Below, one piece after another: positions 11,537 through 29,786 of a stretch of 64,000 nucleotides of DNA. The notes below the pieces were generated by a model, which had not been told where the DNA came from, did no database searches, and saw only the letters and a list, made by a program, of their open reading frames with translations. The stretch comes from Phymorhynchus buccinoides (taxonomy: Eukaryota > Mollusca > Gastropoda > Neogastropoda > Raphitomidae), in contig CM065698.1 in NCBI GenBank assembly GCA_017654935.2, forward strand, positions 42,105,151 to 42,169,150. Direction: 5' to 3'. How positions within the stretch are numbered: position 1 is the first letter of the stretch; every line of letters begins with the position of its first letter. The position numbers and the translations under genes are program-made.

Positions 11537-12042
11537 TTGGTTTTAACATATCGTGCAAATATTTTCATATGTATGTATGTTGCTATCAAACTCGCAAGGA
11601 TCAAAGTGAGTTAATAAGAATTCAAAATAATGTAGAGAGAGGGTGAACTGAGGGGAAAAAAAATAGAAGATAACCGTAGAAACGAGGTTGGAGTGAAGAC
11701 AACAATGAGGAGAGTTCACTACGTGATTATTGAGATACTGAAACTTGGAACTTAGTGATTTAAGCTCAGTGAATACAAAAAAAGGCTAGTGTATATAAAA
11801 ACATTTTTTCACAGATAGAAAATCACTTGTGTGTGTGTACAGTAGTTGGTTACTTGAGAAAGTTTGCTTTTAGACAAACGAAAATTTGTTGTTTTTAATA
11901 AAACATTGACTGCCATGAAGTTTTGTGTAATGTTGTTTATTTATTTATTTGCTGTATTAACCCATACACTTCTGGGTGGTGCGGAGTCTCTCTCTCTCAA
12001 TCATTTTTATACACTCGAAAAAGGTTTTATACTGCAAGATGC

Positions 12043-12087
<45 letters not shown>

Positions 12088-12116
12088 TGTATGTGTGTGT
12101 GTGTGTGTGGGTGTGG

Positions 12117-12161
<45 letters not shown>

Positions 12162-12400
12162 GTGTGTATGTGTGTGTGTGCGTGTGTGTGATAAAAGAAA
12201 CGTAAGCAAAGCAATGGTCATTCATAACTTTACGTCAGTGTTGTTGCTATGTAGGGTCATCATTGTACGTCATTATTTTGTTTGTTTACGTGTGACTCTC
12301 TTTACCAGTGTGTGTCATTCCCGAAGAAGAGAGGACACCCTCTCGAAAGCTTGAATTAAAATTGGAACGACCACGGATTTGTTGTAGTTTTCTTTATTTT
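11200..12400. mobile_element. Insertion of about 1.2 kb between AT tracts, unclassified
   Basis: Absent from the second spacer copy, where the flanking AT runs are joined at 47833-47855. It contains another AT run (about 11511-11533), a TG run (about 12043-12190) and near its right end a small hairpin, GAGAGG-ACAC-CCTCTC at 12329-12344, followed by CGAAAGCTTG. That arrangement resembles tails of some Penelope-like elements, but no coding sequence supports it. Confidence 0.4.
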
Positions 12401-12404
12401 TGTG

Positions 12405-13407
<1,003 letters not shown>

Positions 13408-13524
13408 TTTATTTTCAGAAATTTATATGAAGGAGGTTTTTGCAAGATCCCTATTAATTTGTGACATCGTGTTAGGACTTGTTCAACGTCCTATTGTTTT
13501 CTTACCTTTTGTGGATTTGTTTTA

Positions 13525-13993
13525 TGCTAACTTGTTTCGATTAAGACCCTTGGCGAACGCTCCTTCTCTTTCCAGGCTCCCTTCTCTTGGAATGGACTCC
13601 CTTTACCTCTACGTTCTGCCAACTCCCATTCTTCATTTAAGTCTTCTCTCAAAACTACTCTTTTCAAATCATAGCCTGCTATATTTCTTTTCAAAGTACT
13701 GTGCCCCTTCCATCCGCGTGTGTTTGTGCGCATGCGTGTTGTTTGTGCGTGTGTGTTGCGTGTGCGTGTGTGTGTGTGCGTGTGCGTGTGCGCGTGTGGT
13801 GCGTTCGTGTGTGTGTTTGTGTGTGCGTGTCTGTTTAGTGCGTGCGTGTGTCTGTGATTAGTGCGTGCGTGTGCGCGTGTGCGCGTGTGTATAATATATT
13901 TTTGTCGTTTCTTTATATATATTGCTTGCTGGTTTATTCATTTATTATTGTATGCGCTTAGTGCTTTTTTAAAATTAGGCGCTATGAATGCTA

Positions 13994-14036
<43 letters not shown>
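13525..14036 (+). mobile_element. LINE 3' fragment (CR1/L2-like), spacer copy 1
   Basis: Near the start a frame reads as the conserved C-terminus of CR1/L2-type reverse transcriptase proteins (RSFSFQAP..W..LPLPLR and SFKSSLKTTLF). It is followed by an imperfect TG tract and a 3' UTR ending GGCGCTATGAATGC and (ATT)n at about 13998-14036, the usual tail of such elements. It is heavily 5' truncated. The orthologous fragment is at 48990-49495, so insertion predates the spacer duplication. Confidence 0.7.
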
Positions 14037-14038
<2 letters not shown>

Positions 14039-14146
14039 ATTATGCTTCCTTATCTTTACCGTTGATCTGAGTGTTTCATTGTATGTTATGATAGCTATGT
14101 TTAAGGTTTCATTATGTTAACCCGTCTTCTTCTTCTCTCTCTCTCT

Positions 14147-14177
<31 letters not shown>

Positions 14178-14223
14178 TACTTTGTCTAAGATCACTTGTG
14201 TCAATAGACAATTAAACTGTTCA

Positions 14224-14224
<1 letters not shown>

Positions 14225-14257
<33 letters not shown>

Positions 14258-14287
14258 GCGCGTACACACACACACACACACACACAC

Positions 14288-14372
<85 letters not shown>

Positions 14373-14386
14373 ACACACACACACAC

Positions 14387-14453
<67 letters not shown>
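14225..14453. repeat. CA microsatellite
   Basis: Nearly pure CA run of about 229 bp immediately before the SINE at the arm B boundary. At the equivalent place copy D has only a short CA run and a C run (49815-49858). Confidence 0.95.
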
Positions 14454-14454
<1 letters not shown>

Positions 14455-14467
14455 CTATAAAAATAAG

Positions 14468-14828
14468 GTGTACAGTGGCACAGGGGTAACGCGTTCGCTC
14501 ATGCACAGTAAACCCGAGTTCATAACTGGGTACAGGAGATTGTTCCTCTCACTCTGCACTAGGCCTTATGGTCTAAACGTGGAGCCTTTCAGATGGGACG
14601 ATAAACCTAGGTCCCATCTGCCCATGCACTTAGCACACGTTAAACCCAGTGGCAACGAAATAGTTGTCATTTGGGCAAAATTGACCACCACCCCCTTTCC
14701 TTCCGCATCAGTCACACACAAAAATCGCATGCAAAAAAACAACAGAACATAATAATAATGTGTGGTGCGCCTCTGGCTGCCACGCACTCTCCGGGTGGGA
14801 ACAACCCGAATTTCACAGAGACGTCTCA
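14468..14828 (+). mobile_element. tRNA-headed SINE, copy 2 (complete)
   Basis: The head GTGGCACAGGGGTAACGCGT fits a pol III box A (TGGCnnAGnGG). About 40 bases on, GAGTTCATAACTGG is a degenerate box B, which in copy 3 reads GAGTTCGAACCTGG. The body has GATGGGACGATAAACC and the tail AACCCGAATTTCACAGAGAC. Four members in one window show a family. It marks the inner boundary of arm B. Confidence 0.75.
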
Positions 14829-15022
14829 ATACCAAAATACCAAACACACATACACATAAGTATGCACACACTCACTCACTCTCTCACACACACACACACG
14901 CACACACACACACACCTAAGGCACACACCTAAGGCAGGCCATTTTACAGGAAATCGATGGGTATAGGACTACCAAAATACCAAACACAAACACACATAAG
15001 TATACACACACACTCACTCACA

Positions 15023-15065
<43 letters not shown>

Positions 15066-15349
15066 TAGGCAGGCCATTTTTACAGGAAATCGATGGGTAT
15101 AGGACTAGAGTAATTTCTAGGAAGGACCGCGTCAGACGCGAAAACGAAAGACGATGACGATACATAGACTCCCGAAATAGTCATTATATAGGCAGCACCA
15201 TGCTGGCACTTTACGTGAAATTAATCGACACAAATAGACAAACAACTGTACCCGGAACCGAAACTTGCCAGCGAAATAAACACTAGTCGGTTTCCAGGAA
15301 ACTGTTTACCATAATTAGGGCCAGATAGGGCCTGGGTGGGTGGCGGGTA

Positions 15350-15590
15350 CACACATACACAAGACATACGCGCGCGCGCACACACGCACGCAAGAACGCG
15401 TACAACGCAGACACGCACACACACGTACAGATACACACGCACGCGCACACACACACACGCGCGCGCGCACTCACGCACACACACACACGCGCACGGCACA
15501 GACACGCACACACATACACACACACACACATGCGCACTCAGACACGCACACACGTACACGCGCATGCGCACCCACACAGCGTACCCACAC
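15350..15590. repeat. CA/CG-rich low-complexity tract, arm B
   Basis: Inverse of 9185-9420. Open frames on both strands here are repeat artefacts. Confidence 0.85.
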
Positions 15591-16129
15591 GTTTTTTTTA
15601 AAATTATTGCTTTCCGTCCTCCCGATCATAATAAAAATTATGGGACGTACATTACTATTTATAAAGTTAGAGGGACCCACACGAAGAAGAAAAGAAAGAA
15701 AGGTGCTTTACGTCCTCTCGGTCTGGAACAGACACGCATGGAACATTTGTAAATACAAAGATGGTGGGAACAATGCTGGAAGCAATGCCCGGAGGCAGGG
15801 CAACACCAGTAAAGTCACGACTTTTTAAACAATACAGATAGGTGTAGCGGTAACCACACCTCGGCTAAACCTCATTGGCTACCGCCACAACCTTTTAACC
15901 AGTGTAAGTGTAAAAAGAGGGACCAACACGTACATATGCTTCTCATCAAATCACTTGCGTATCACCGTGTTTTCATGGGAAAAGAGTGAAAAATGTTAAC
16001 GTGTATTGAGACCATTGTTTCGAATCTCTTTCACACAAAGATAAACATTGTTTGTGAACAACTCTATACCACTGTTGTTGTGTACTGTACGTGTGGGTGG
16101 TAGTCATACTAAACTGATCTGGGTCATCC

Positions 16130-16385
16130 TTTTCTGAGGATGAACTTGGTTCTGTGTTCTTGTGGCTGTTGCCCTCACTTTGCAAGGCGAACAGGTGCCG
16201 AAAATAACTTCGGTGAAGGGAGTTAATTACGAGAGTTCCTTCCCCTTGTCACGATCTGGTCATCCTTTTTCTGGGGATGAACTTGGTTCTGTTTCTTGTG
16301 GCTGTTGCCCTCACTTTGCAAGGCGAGTAGGTGCCAAAAATAACTTCGGCGAAGGGAGTTAATTACGAGAGTTCCTTCCCTTTAC
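16130..16385. repeat. 137-bp tandem duplication, arm B
   Basis: Inverse of the doublet at 8210-8480, with both units preserved. Confidence 0.75.
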
Positions 16386-16764
16386 TCAAACAAATCCTTC
16401 TTTTTTCAGTTCTTTCCCTTTTTAAAAATAATTCTTTCTTTCTTTTTGTTTGGAAAATAAATGGATCGGTCATGGCCGGGCCGGGCCAGCCGGTGTAGCC
16501 GGATAAAAATTTAAAAAAACACGGCGGGGTCATTTTTCCCTATAATACTGGGAGTGTTTTTAAGAAGTGCTTTCTTAGGGAACAAAGCACTCCCCTATAC
16601 AGGAAAAAATACTGCGCCTCGGAAACACACACTCCCCAGGAAAATAACACTCCCACTAAGTGCATAGCCTATGTGTTTCTGTCCGTTTGTAAGTCTGTTT
16701 GGTGTTTCCCTGTGAGTTTTTGTGAGATGAATGTGATTATGAGGTGTACTGACTACTGGTGCGT

Positions 16765-16768
<4 letters not shown>

Positions 16769-16840
<72 letters not shown>
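16769..16840. repeat. CT microsatellite, arm B (first)
   Basis: CT run that follows GTACTGACTACTGGTGCGTT. In copy D the same left flank leads into a CT run whose right flank matches that of 18221-18354 instead. Confidence 0.9.
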
Positions 16841-16842
<2 letters not shown>

Positions 16843-17608
16843 GAGTTCTCAAGTTGACGGCTTGGCGATAAGACGTGTTTTGCCCGTCTTCAATTGTCTA
16901 TATCAATTGCTTACGAAACATCATTTTAAAGAGCAGCCTCAATTTGAAGTGCACGTTACCGACAGACCGACAATAGTTATAGGTTTGTGGACACAAACAA
17001 AAAAAAGCGCGAATCGCAATAGTTTGTGGCGTGCGGTCTATTTTTACCACTCCAACATGAGTCATTTTCAATAATTTTAATCTGTAAACCAGAATTTATC
17101 TCTGCACCATTTCGTAACTTTTTATATCTTTTGGAAAACATTTAAAACTATGTATCCTACTTATGCTCATCGAAAGAAGCACCGCATACTCGTCGTGTCT
17201 GTTGTAGTGTCTGTAATTTTGTACGCTTTAAAATACATCATTTTAAAGAGCAGCCTCAATTTGAAGTGCAGCCTCGATTTGAAGTGCGACAATTTTGGAC
17301 CGACAGACCACCGACAAAGTGAGTTATAGGTTTGTGCCACAAACAAAAACCTTCAATAGGCCACAGCTGTTTGCAAGTTTTGCCGTTGAAACCTACTACA
17401 GTAGAAAAGAAGAAAGAATACGAATAATTGCGAGTGTGTAATACAAAGAAATGGACTGAGTTGTGGTGTTGTTTCCTTTGCGCACCTAGTAGTGACTATA
17501 AACAGAAGTGTGTGTACCTTTTTCACCTAATAGTGACTAAAAGAGGGTGTTGTTTAGTTTTTGTTTTTTGTTTTATGTAATTGTGTTTGAACGCTACTAC
17601 ATCACACC

Positions 17609-18060
17609 ATGCCAGTGTCATTGGACTCCTATCGTTGTGCCGTTGGTGGGTTTGCTCAAACTATTCCTGTCTTGCTTTACAAGAAGATGAAAAGGAGACA
17701 ACTCCGTGACAGTGAAAAGACAGTGGGTGAAGTGTGCAGCGGTCTGGACATTGCTGTGTTCTTTGTGTGGGTGGTTCTGTCTGCAGCTATCTTCTACGCT
17801 GCTCCTTTCTGCCTGGTAATGACAGTAAGTGGGGAGGGACATGGTGACATGGCTGGAAACTGTGAACATGCTTTGTTTTGCCGAAATGATGTGACTGGAA
17901 TTGTTGAGAGGCAGGATGTCCGATTGGCACCCCATGCCCCCATGACCGGTACATTGACACTGCATCAGTTCATGACTTTGTCTGTTCACCCAATCTGAGG
18001 TTCTTGCTGTTGTGTGCGGAGATGTAGAGCAACATCCAGGTCCTAGAATGTTTGTAACTA
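17609..18060 (+). pseudogene. Remnant ORF with 2A-like motif, probable LINE 5' region
   Basis: A 129-codon open frame (17609-17998) is followed in another frame by CGDVEQHPGP at 18015-18044. This matches the 2A-like consensus (D-V-E-x-N-P-G-P) except His for Asn. Such motifs are known near the N-terminus of ORFs in several non-LTR retrotransposon groups. The 129-codon frame has a hydrophobic stretch in its middle, no recognised domain, and is broken in arm A (6520-6732 frame plus insertion). No endonuclease or reverse transcriptase follows; the next feature is a CT run. I read it as a decayed 5' piece of a LINE or similar element. Confidence 0.4.
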
Positions 18061-18217
18061 TGTTTTGTTTGCTGTTGTTTTTTGGTGTGTCTTTATTCTT
18101 TTTTTGTTTGTTGCTCATATATATATATATATGCAATACTTTTTTGTGTGTGTGAACTCCATTGTTATGGGCCAGAGGCCTAACAATTAACATATGTTTT
18201 ACTTTGACGTTGACTTT

Positions 18218-18356
<139 letters not shown>

Positions 18357-18369
18357 TAAGTCCTTGTAT

Positions 18370-19020
18370 AAAAACGTGTAGTGGGGACAATCACATCACA
18401 GATTCCCATTTGGGGGTCCGTGCAGAGAGGGTCGATTATACAAACTCTCTCTGTATGGGCAGCTGATCCCGAAGCAAGGTGGCAGATTGCTATCGAAGTC
18501 CTACTAAGTGGCAGATAGTAGGAAGGGCGACAAAGTTCTCCTCCCTCACCAGATGGGAGTCGAGCAACTTGCAAACTGACAGGACAGTGTACAGCGACTT
18601 GGATCATCTCTGCAGATTTGACTTCGTCAATGATCCGCCGGAACCCAGCACTGGGCTTTGGCTGTGCTGTTGCCCAGAGGATGGGAGACACAGCCTTATC
18701 TCCTGGGATGGGCCGCTGGCACAGCATCACCCACTGTTGGGAAGGCTGGGGTCCCCTCTTGAAGGACCACGCCCGCCTACAGAGACGACTCGACTAGCCT
18801 GTATGTCTCCTGACAGTTTGCGATAACATCAACTTCCGGTACGGAGCAGGTAGCCTGGTGGCCCTGAAGGCAGCCTTTGGAGGGGAAGACTGCTCACCAA
18901 CACTAGCGACAAGACAAGTGGACTACAGGAGCACCTGGACAGCCTTTTGGCTTGCCTCACAATGCTAAAAGTCTCCTACCGCCTCACAGATGCCAACTCC
19001 ATCTAAGACAAGAAATCTAC
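18370..19020 (+). other. Conserved, partly open segment of unknown nature, arm B
   Basis: Counterpart of 4560-5260. The open frame from 18479 ends at 18826, where arm A reads on to 175 codons, which argues against a conserved protein. Confidence 0.4.
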
Positions 19021-19135
19021 ACAGATGCTGACTCCAGCATCACCGACAAACAATTATTCGGCTCGGAGGAAACGCCTAATTAGATGTAAATCAAACCATC
19101 ACCGGCCGACAATCACATGGCTTCTTTGAGGCTAC

Positions 19136-19362
19136 TATTGGCCACTGCAAAGAACGCCTTTTACAAGAGTGAATGCCCTTGGTGGGTGGAGGAAGATGGT
19201 TGAGTACTGACCATACAAGGGCATAACTCTCGCCACTAACCCTATTTGAGGCCACTTAATGGCTGCCTTTTGCAAGCGTTTATGCCCTTTTGGATACTGA
19301 TCAACAAGGGCTTAACTCTTGCCGTCAAGGGCGTTAATAACCGTACTTGGAGTGGCAAATAG
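19136..19362. mobile_element. Foldback/MITE-like element upstream of exon 1, copy B
   Basis: Counterpart of 4222-4447. Left end TATTGGCCACTGCAA; the right end has decayed (AGTGGCAAATA). Confidence 0.45.
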
Positions 19363-19531
19363 CACGGACCCGTTCGCTACCACACACGCTTCAACAATCC
19401 GTTCTCTACCACTGGAAAATGCAGTTTACTGTTAAACATTTTTGTTTAATCACACATAAGTCTTAGTAGGAGAATAAAAACCAGTGTGAACAAAACTCGT
19501 ACCGTGTCAGCAGGCCAAGATCAGCATCAGC

Positions 19532-26037
<6,506 letters not shown>

Positions 26038-26040
26038 GTA

Positions 26041-26540
26041 NNNNNNNNNNNNNNNNNNNNNNNNNNNNNNNNNNNNNNNNNNNNNNNNNNNNNNNNNNNN
26101 NNNNNNNNNNNNNNNNNNNNNNNNNNNNNNNNNNNNNNNNNNNNNNNNNNNNNNNNNNNNNNNNNNNNNNNNNNNNNNNNNNNNNNNNNNNNNNNNNNNN
26201 NNNNNNNNNNNNNNNNNNNNNNNNNNNNNNNNNNNNNNNNNNNNNNNNNNNNNNNNNNNNNNNNNNNNNNNNNNNNNNNNNNNNNNNNNNNNNNNNNNNN
26301 NNNNNNNNNNNNNNNNNNNNNNNNNNNNNNNNNNNNNNNNNNNNNNNNNNNNNNNNNNNNNNNNNNNNNNNNNNNNNNNNNNNNNNNNNNNNNNNNNNNN
26401 NNNNNNNNNNNNNNNNNNNNNNNNNNNNNNNNNNNNNNNNNNNNNNNNNNNNNNNNNNNNNNNNNNNNNNNNNNNNNNNNNNNNNNNNNNNNNNNNNNNN
26501 NNNNNNNNNNNNNNNNNNNNNNNNNNNNNNNNNNNNNNNN
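26041..26540. other. Assembly gap (500 N)
   Basis: Exactly 500 N directly after the exon 5 donor of copy B. Exon 6 and later exons of this copy are presumably lost in it or rearranged. Confidence 0.99.
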
Positions 26541-27049
26541 GCCGAAGACAACAGCCCATTGACTCGGCTTTCTTCTCAGCAGCAAATTGATGCTTTTCGT
26601 GTGTGTCTCGCTTCTTTCTTTACGCTTGCCTTTCTTTGCGTTTCTTTCTCCGCTTTTTGGTTTGTTTGTTTGTTTGTTTGTTTTATTCACTGTTGTCAAA
26701 GAGAAGAAGAAAAGGATGTCTGAAAGACTGATACTATTGCTATGTAATTCAGAAGAAAAAAAAGTATGTGCGACATTTATTTTAGTTCAAAGAGTGAATT
26801 TATAAATACTGTCAGTCTGACTGTGAGTAGAGTGAGAGAATCAAAGTATAATAAAGAGACTGTAAAGATAAATAGTAGTCGTTCTATTAGACCTACTTCA
26901 GGACTTGTGAGTAGGCAAGGAAATCATTTTTGGGGTATGGCCTAACTGTACAAATGGTCACGTTCCGTGTACAAAAAAACGCTTTTGTTTTAAATAATGA
27001 TGGGAATATTAAAAAAATCCACAAAAATGCAAGCTGCTTTAAGGTCTAT
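26541..27049. other. Non-coding stretch, nothing recognised
   Basis: AT-rich with GTTT repeats around 26660-26680. Open frames are short and not conserved elsewhere in the window. Confidence 0.5.
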
Positions 27050-27156
27050 ATTCACAAAATATCTCTATTTCCCCATGGCAACTCAGTGTTAGGACATTCA
27101 TATTATGACTTACAACTCACTGTGTTGCCATGGGGAAATAGAGATATTTTGTGAAT
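27050..27156. mobile_element. 107-bp hairpin element
   Basis: Arms of 39 bp (27050-27088 and 27118-27156) are inverted copies with one mismatch, starting ATTCACAAAATATCTCTATT, around a 29-base loop. It is probably a MITE or a fold-back relic. No duplicated target is obvious. Confidence 0.7.
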
Positions 27157-27263
27157 AATGTTAACGTGTACACAGATCTTAAGTAACTTTCTGTTCGTAG
27201 TAATCTAATATTATAACTGACACTTTTATTTACAGTCATGGATTCACATGTGACAATCAACAC

Positions 27264-27494
27264 GCGCGCGCACACGCACGCACACACACACGCACACACA
27301 CACATACACACGCACACACACACATACACACACACACGCACGCACACTCACTCACACACATACACACACATACGCACACACACACACACACATACACACA
27401 CACACACATACACACACACATACACACACACACACATACATACACACACACACACACATACACACACACACACATACACACTCACACACACACA

Positions 27495-27588
<94 letters not shown>

Positions 27589-27590
27589 CC
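27264..27590. repeat. CA microsatellite
   Basis: About 330 bp of CA with scattered TA and CG interruptions. Open frames on both strands are artefacts. Confidence 0.95.
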
Positions 27591-27696
27591 AAATTCTGTA
27601 TAACTTTTATTTGCGTAGAAAAAGCCTCTTTGATAGTTAACAATGCAAAGCACAGAAAAGCAAATGGGGCTACTCGGTGTAGGAAATCAGGATTAA

Positions 27697-27923
27697 CCCT
27701 TTCGCCGCCAGCCATTTTCAACCAAACTATGCCATTAAAGTTAACTGGGGAGAGAAAAAATATTATTTGCAATATTGTGAATTCCTCTGTGACATGACTG
27801 TATAACATTAGGCCTATCCTTATCTCCCAAAATTAAGAAAATAGGGTCTTCAGATAACAGGCCCTGATTTGATGCCTTTTTAGTGACATGTGGTGCTAAA
27901 ATGCGACATTGGCGGTGAAAGGG
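27697..27923. mobile_element. piggyBac-type MITE with TTAA target duplication
   Basis: TTAA at 27693-27696 and 27924-27927 flanks a 227-bp element whose ends, CCCTTTCGCCGCCA and TGGCGGTGAAAGGG, are inverted repeats with one mismatch. TTAA duplication and a CCCTTT-type terminus are hallmarks of piggyBac-mobilised elements. There is no ORF inside. Confidence 0.8.
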
Positions 27924-27927
27924 TTAA

Positions 27928-28551
27928 ATAAAGCAGTTGCATACACTTCTAATTCAGTCGTTCTTTTCTGAGAAATCTCCAAGGTAAAAAACCAACAACA
28001 CGAAACCATGAATAGTAAATGTAATAGAACAACGATGACATCAAATAGGCCTACATTATGTTTTAAGAAATAAAATCATGATCTCGCAAATATGTGCTAA
28101 TATAAATTTACAAACTTCGAACTCATTTCCGGAATCTGCTTGACATTTTGACCGCCACATAACAACAACATATTATTATTATTATTATTTTATTTTTAAA
28201 ACCTGTTATAGAAAGCGCCTGTGCCCTTTTTGGTTCCATATAAAAATAAAATGCTATCCATAAAGCTGCTTGTGTTGATAAATTAGTATATAATAAAATT
28301 ATGATGGGTCTGGAAAAGGGACAGAATCTGGATTACTGAAGTACTGGGGAATTCCTGTATGACATTACAAAATGTACACAACGCGGAGTTTAACCATAAT
28401 CAAGAGGTTTATATCATTGGGATACAGACCGTAACATTTAAAATGGGATACTGATAGTGAAAGAGTGCGCAGATATAAAATGCAACCAATCCCCTTAGAA
28501 ATCGGCGATGAAAGAAACTTTGGGTAGATTTATTTATTAGGTACTTTATAG
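27928..28551. other. Non-coding stretch, nothing recognised
   Basis: AT-rich, with a short ATT repeat at 28172-28187. No open frame or repeat match elsewhere in the window was noticed. Confidence 0.5.
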
Positions 28552-28760
28552 TCACAGAGGCATCTCTGTGAAAATCGGGTTGCTCCCACCTGGAGAGCGC
28601 GTCGCAGCCAGAGGCACGGCACCCAATTTGTTTTTATTCATGCGATTTTTGTGTGTGTGATTGATGAGGAAGGAAAGGGGGTGGGGGGGGTAACTTTTGA
28701 CCAAATGACAACTTTTTCGTTGCCACTAGGCTTAACGTGTGCTAAGTGCATGGGCACACG

Positions 28761-28791
<31 letters not shown>

Positions 28792-28850
28792 TCCAGGTTC
28801 GAACTCGGGTTTACTTGACACGAAGCGAACGCGTTACCACTGTGCCACTC
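28552..28850 (-). mobile_element. tRNA-headed SINE, copy 3
   Basis: On the minus strand it begins GAGTGGCACAGTGGTAACGC (box A) and has a well-preserved box B, GAGTTCGAACCTGG. It ends in the same tail as the other members (AATCGGGTTGCTCCCACC on plus). It is about 60 bp shorter in the middle and more diverged, so it is an independent insertion. Confidence 0.75.
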
Positions 28851-28949
28851 TACGCTCGTCCAATAGATGAAAAACGCAGCCTATCTCTTTTCAAATCAGC
28901 AATAAAAACAACAACAAAACTTCCTACATATAAGATGGCAAGTGCAGTT

Positions 28950-29225
28950 GGCAAAATCGGCGATAAAAGAAACTTCGTGTAGATGACAATTACAGCTACT
29001 AGTAGGGCCTACTTAAAAAATCAGCGATAAAAGAACATTCATCTAGATGACAATTACAGCTATTAGTAGAGCCTACTTATAAAATCGGCGATAAAAGAAA
29101 TTTCGTGTAGATGACAATTACAGCTACTAGTAGAGCCTACTTATAAAATTGGCGATAAAAGAAACTTCGTGTAGATGACAATTACAGCTACTAGTAGGGC
29201 CTACTTATAAAATCAGCGATGAAAA
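28950..29225. repeat. 65-bp minisatellite at the 3' end of gene copy C
   Basis: About four units of roughly 65 bp containing AAATCGGCGATAAAAGAAAC, TGTAGATGACAATTACAGCT and GCCTACTTA. A diverged unit start at 29260-29280 (AAATCGGCGATGACGAAAGG) abuts the last exon region of copy C. Confidence 0.85.
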
Positions 29226-29350
29226 AAGCTGTATGCAGATGAGACGTGCAACCAGTCCCTTTTAAAATCGGCGATGACGAAAGGCGCCCCCTTGAGCAGC
29301 TCCTCCTCTCCGCATTCCTCCACCACCCTAATGGGGATGACTGACCTTAC

Positions 29351-29786
29351 CTGAGGCCTCCAAATCCCTCAGAAAACCAATCCCCAGCTCCTTCACCCTG
29401 GCCGGCACCGGCCCGCTGGTGTAGAACCTCAGCATATTCACGTAGCCTTTGTTAACCCTGTAGCTGCCGGGATTGGCCTGAAACCTCTGGATGCTGAGTT
29501 CCAGGTCTTCTAGCTTGGTCGTCCAGTGGAGGCGGAGCAGCACGGGATACATCGAAGCGTCGTGTTCTCCCATGGGCCGGATGAGACGGAGGATCCACTT
29601 CTCGTAATCGGCCAGGTGGAGGGCTGGGGTGGATTGGGTGTACTTGGCTTTCATGTCTTCCAGGATGAGCTGGTCCACCTTGGTCATCAGGCGCTGGGTC
29701 TGCTCCTTCATCAGGGGATGGCCTTCCAGAGCTTTGATCCAGGGAGACAGCTGCTTGCAGATGCTGTGGGCGTCGAAGTCCTTTCC
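29351..29786 (-). CDS. Exon 6 of copy C, large C-terminal exon
   Basis: The acceptor TTTTCTGCAG|GGAAAGG and donor GAGGCCTCAG|gtaagg bound 436 nt that code for about 145 residues rich in helix formers, with a Trp, Tyr and Arg rich middle. This is the only copy of the exon in the window. If the donor is not used, the frame stops at 29328-29330, so it could also be the terminal exon. Just beyond, 29260-29325 has a further open, codon-like stretch on the minus strand, but I cannot join it in phase. Confidence 0.6.

Noticed and set aside
12318..12350. Hammerhead ribozyme or Penelope terminal motif
   Set aside because: The hairpin and CGAAAG are suggestive, but the conserved CTGATGA core is not present and no Penelope coding sequence is nearby.
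14468..14545. Functional tRNA gene
   Set aside because: Box A fits but box B is degenerate, no cloverleaf can be drawn and the sequence belongs to a SINE family.
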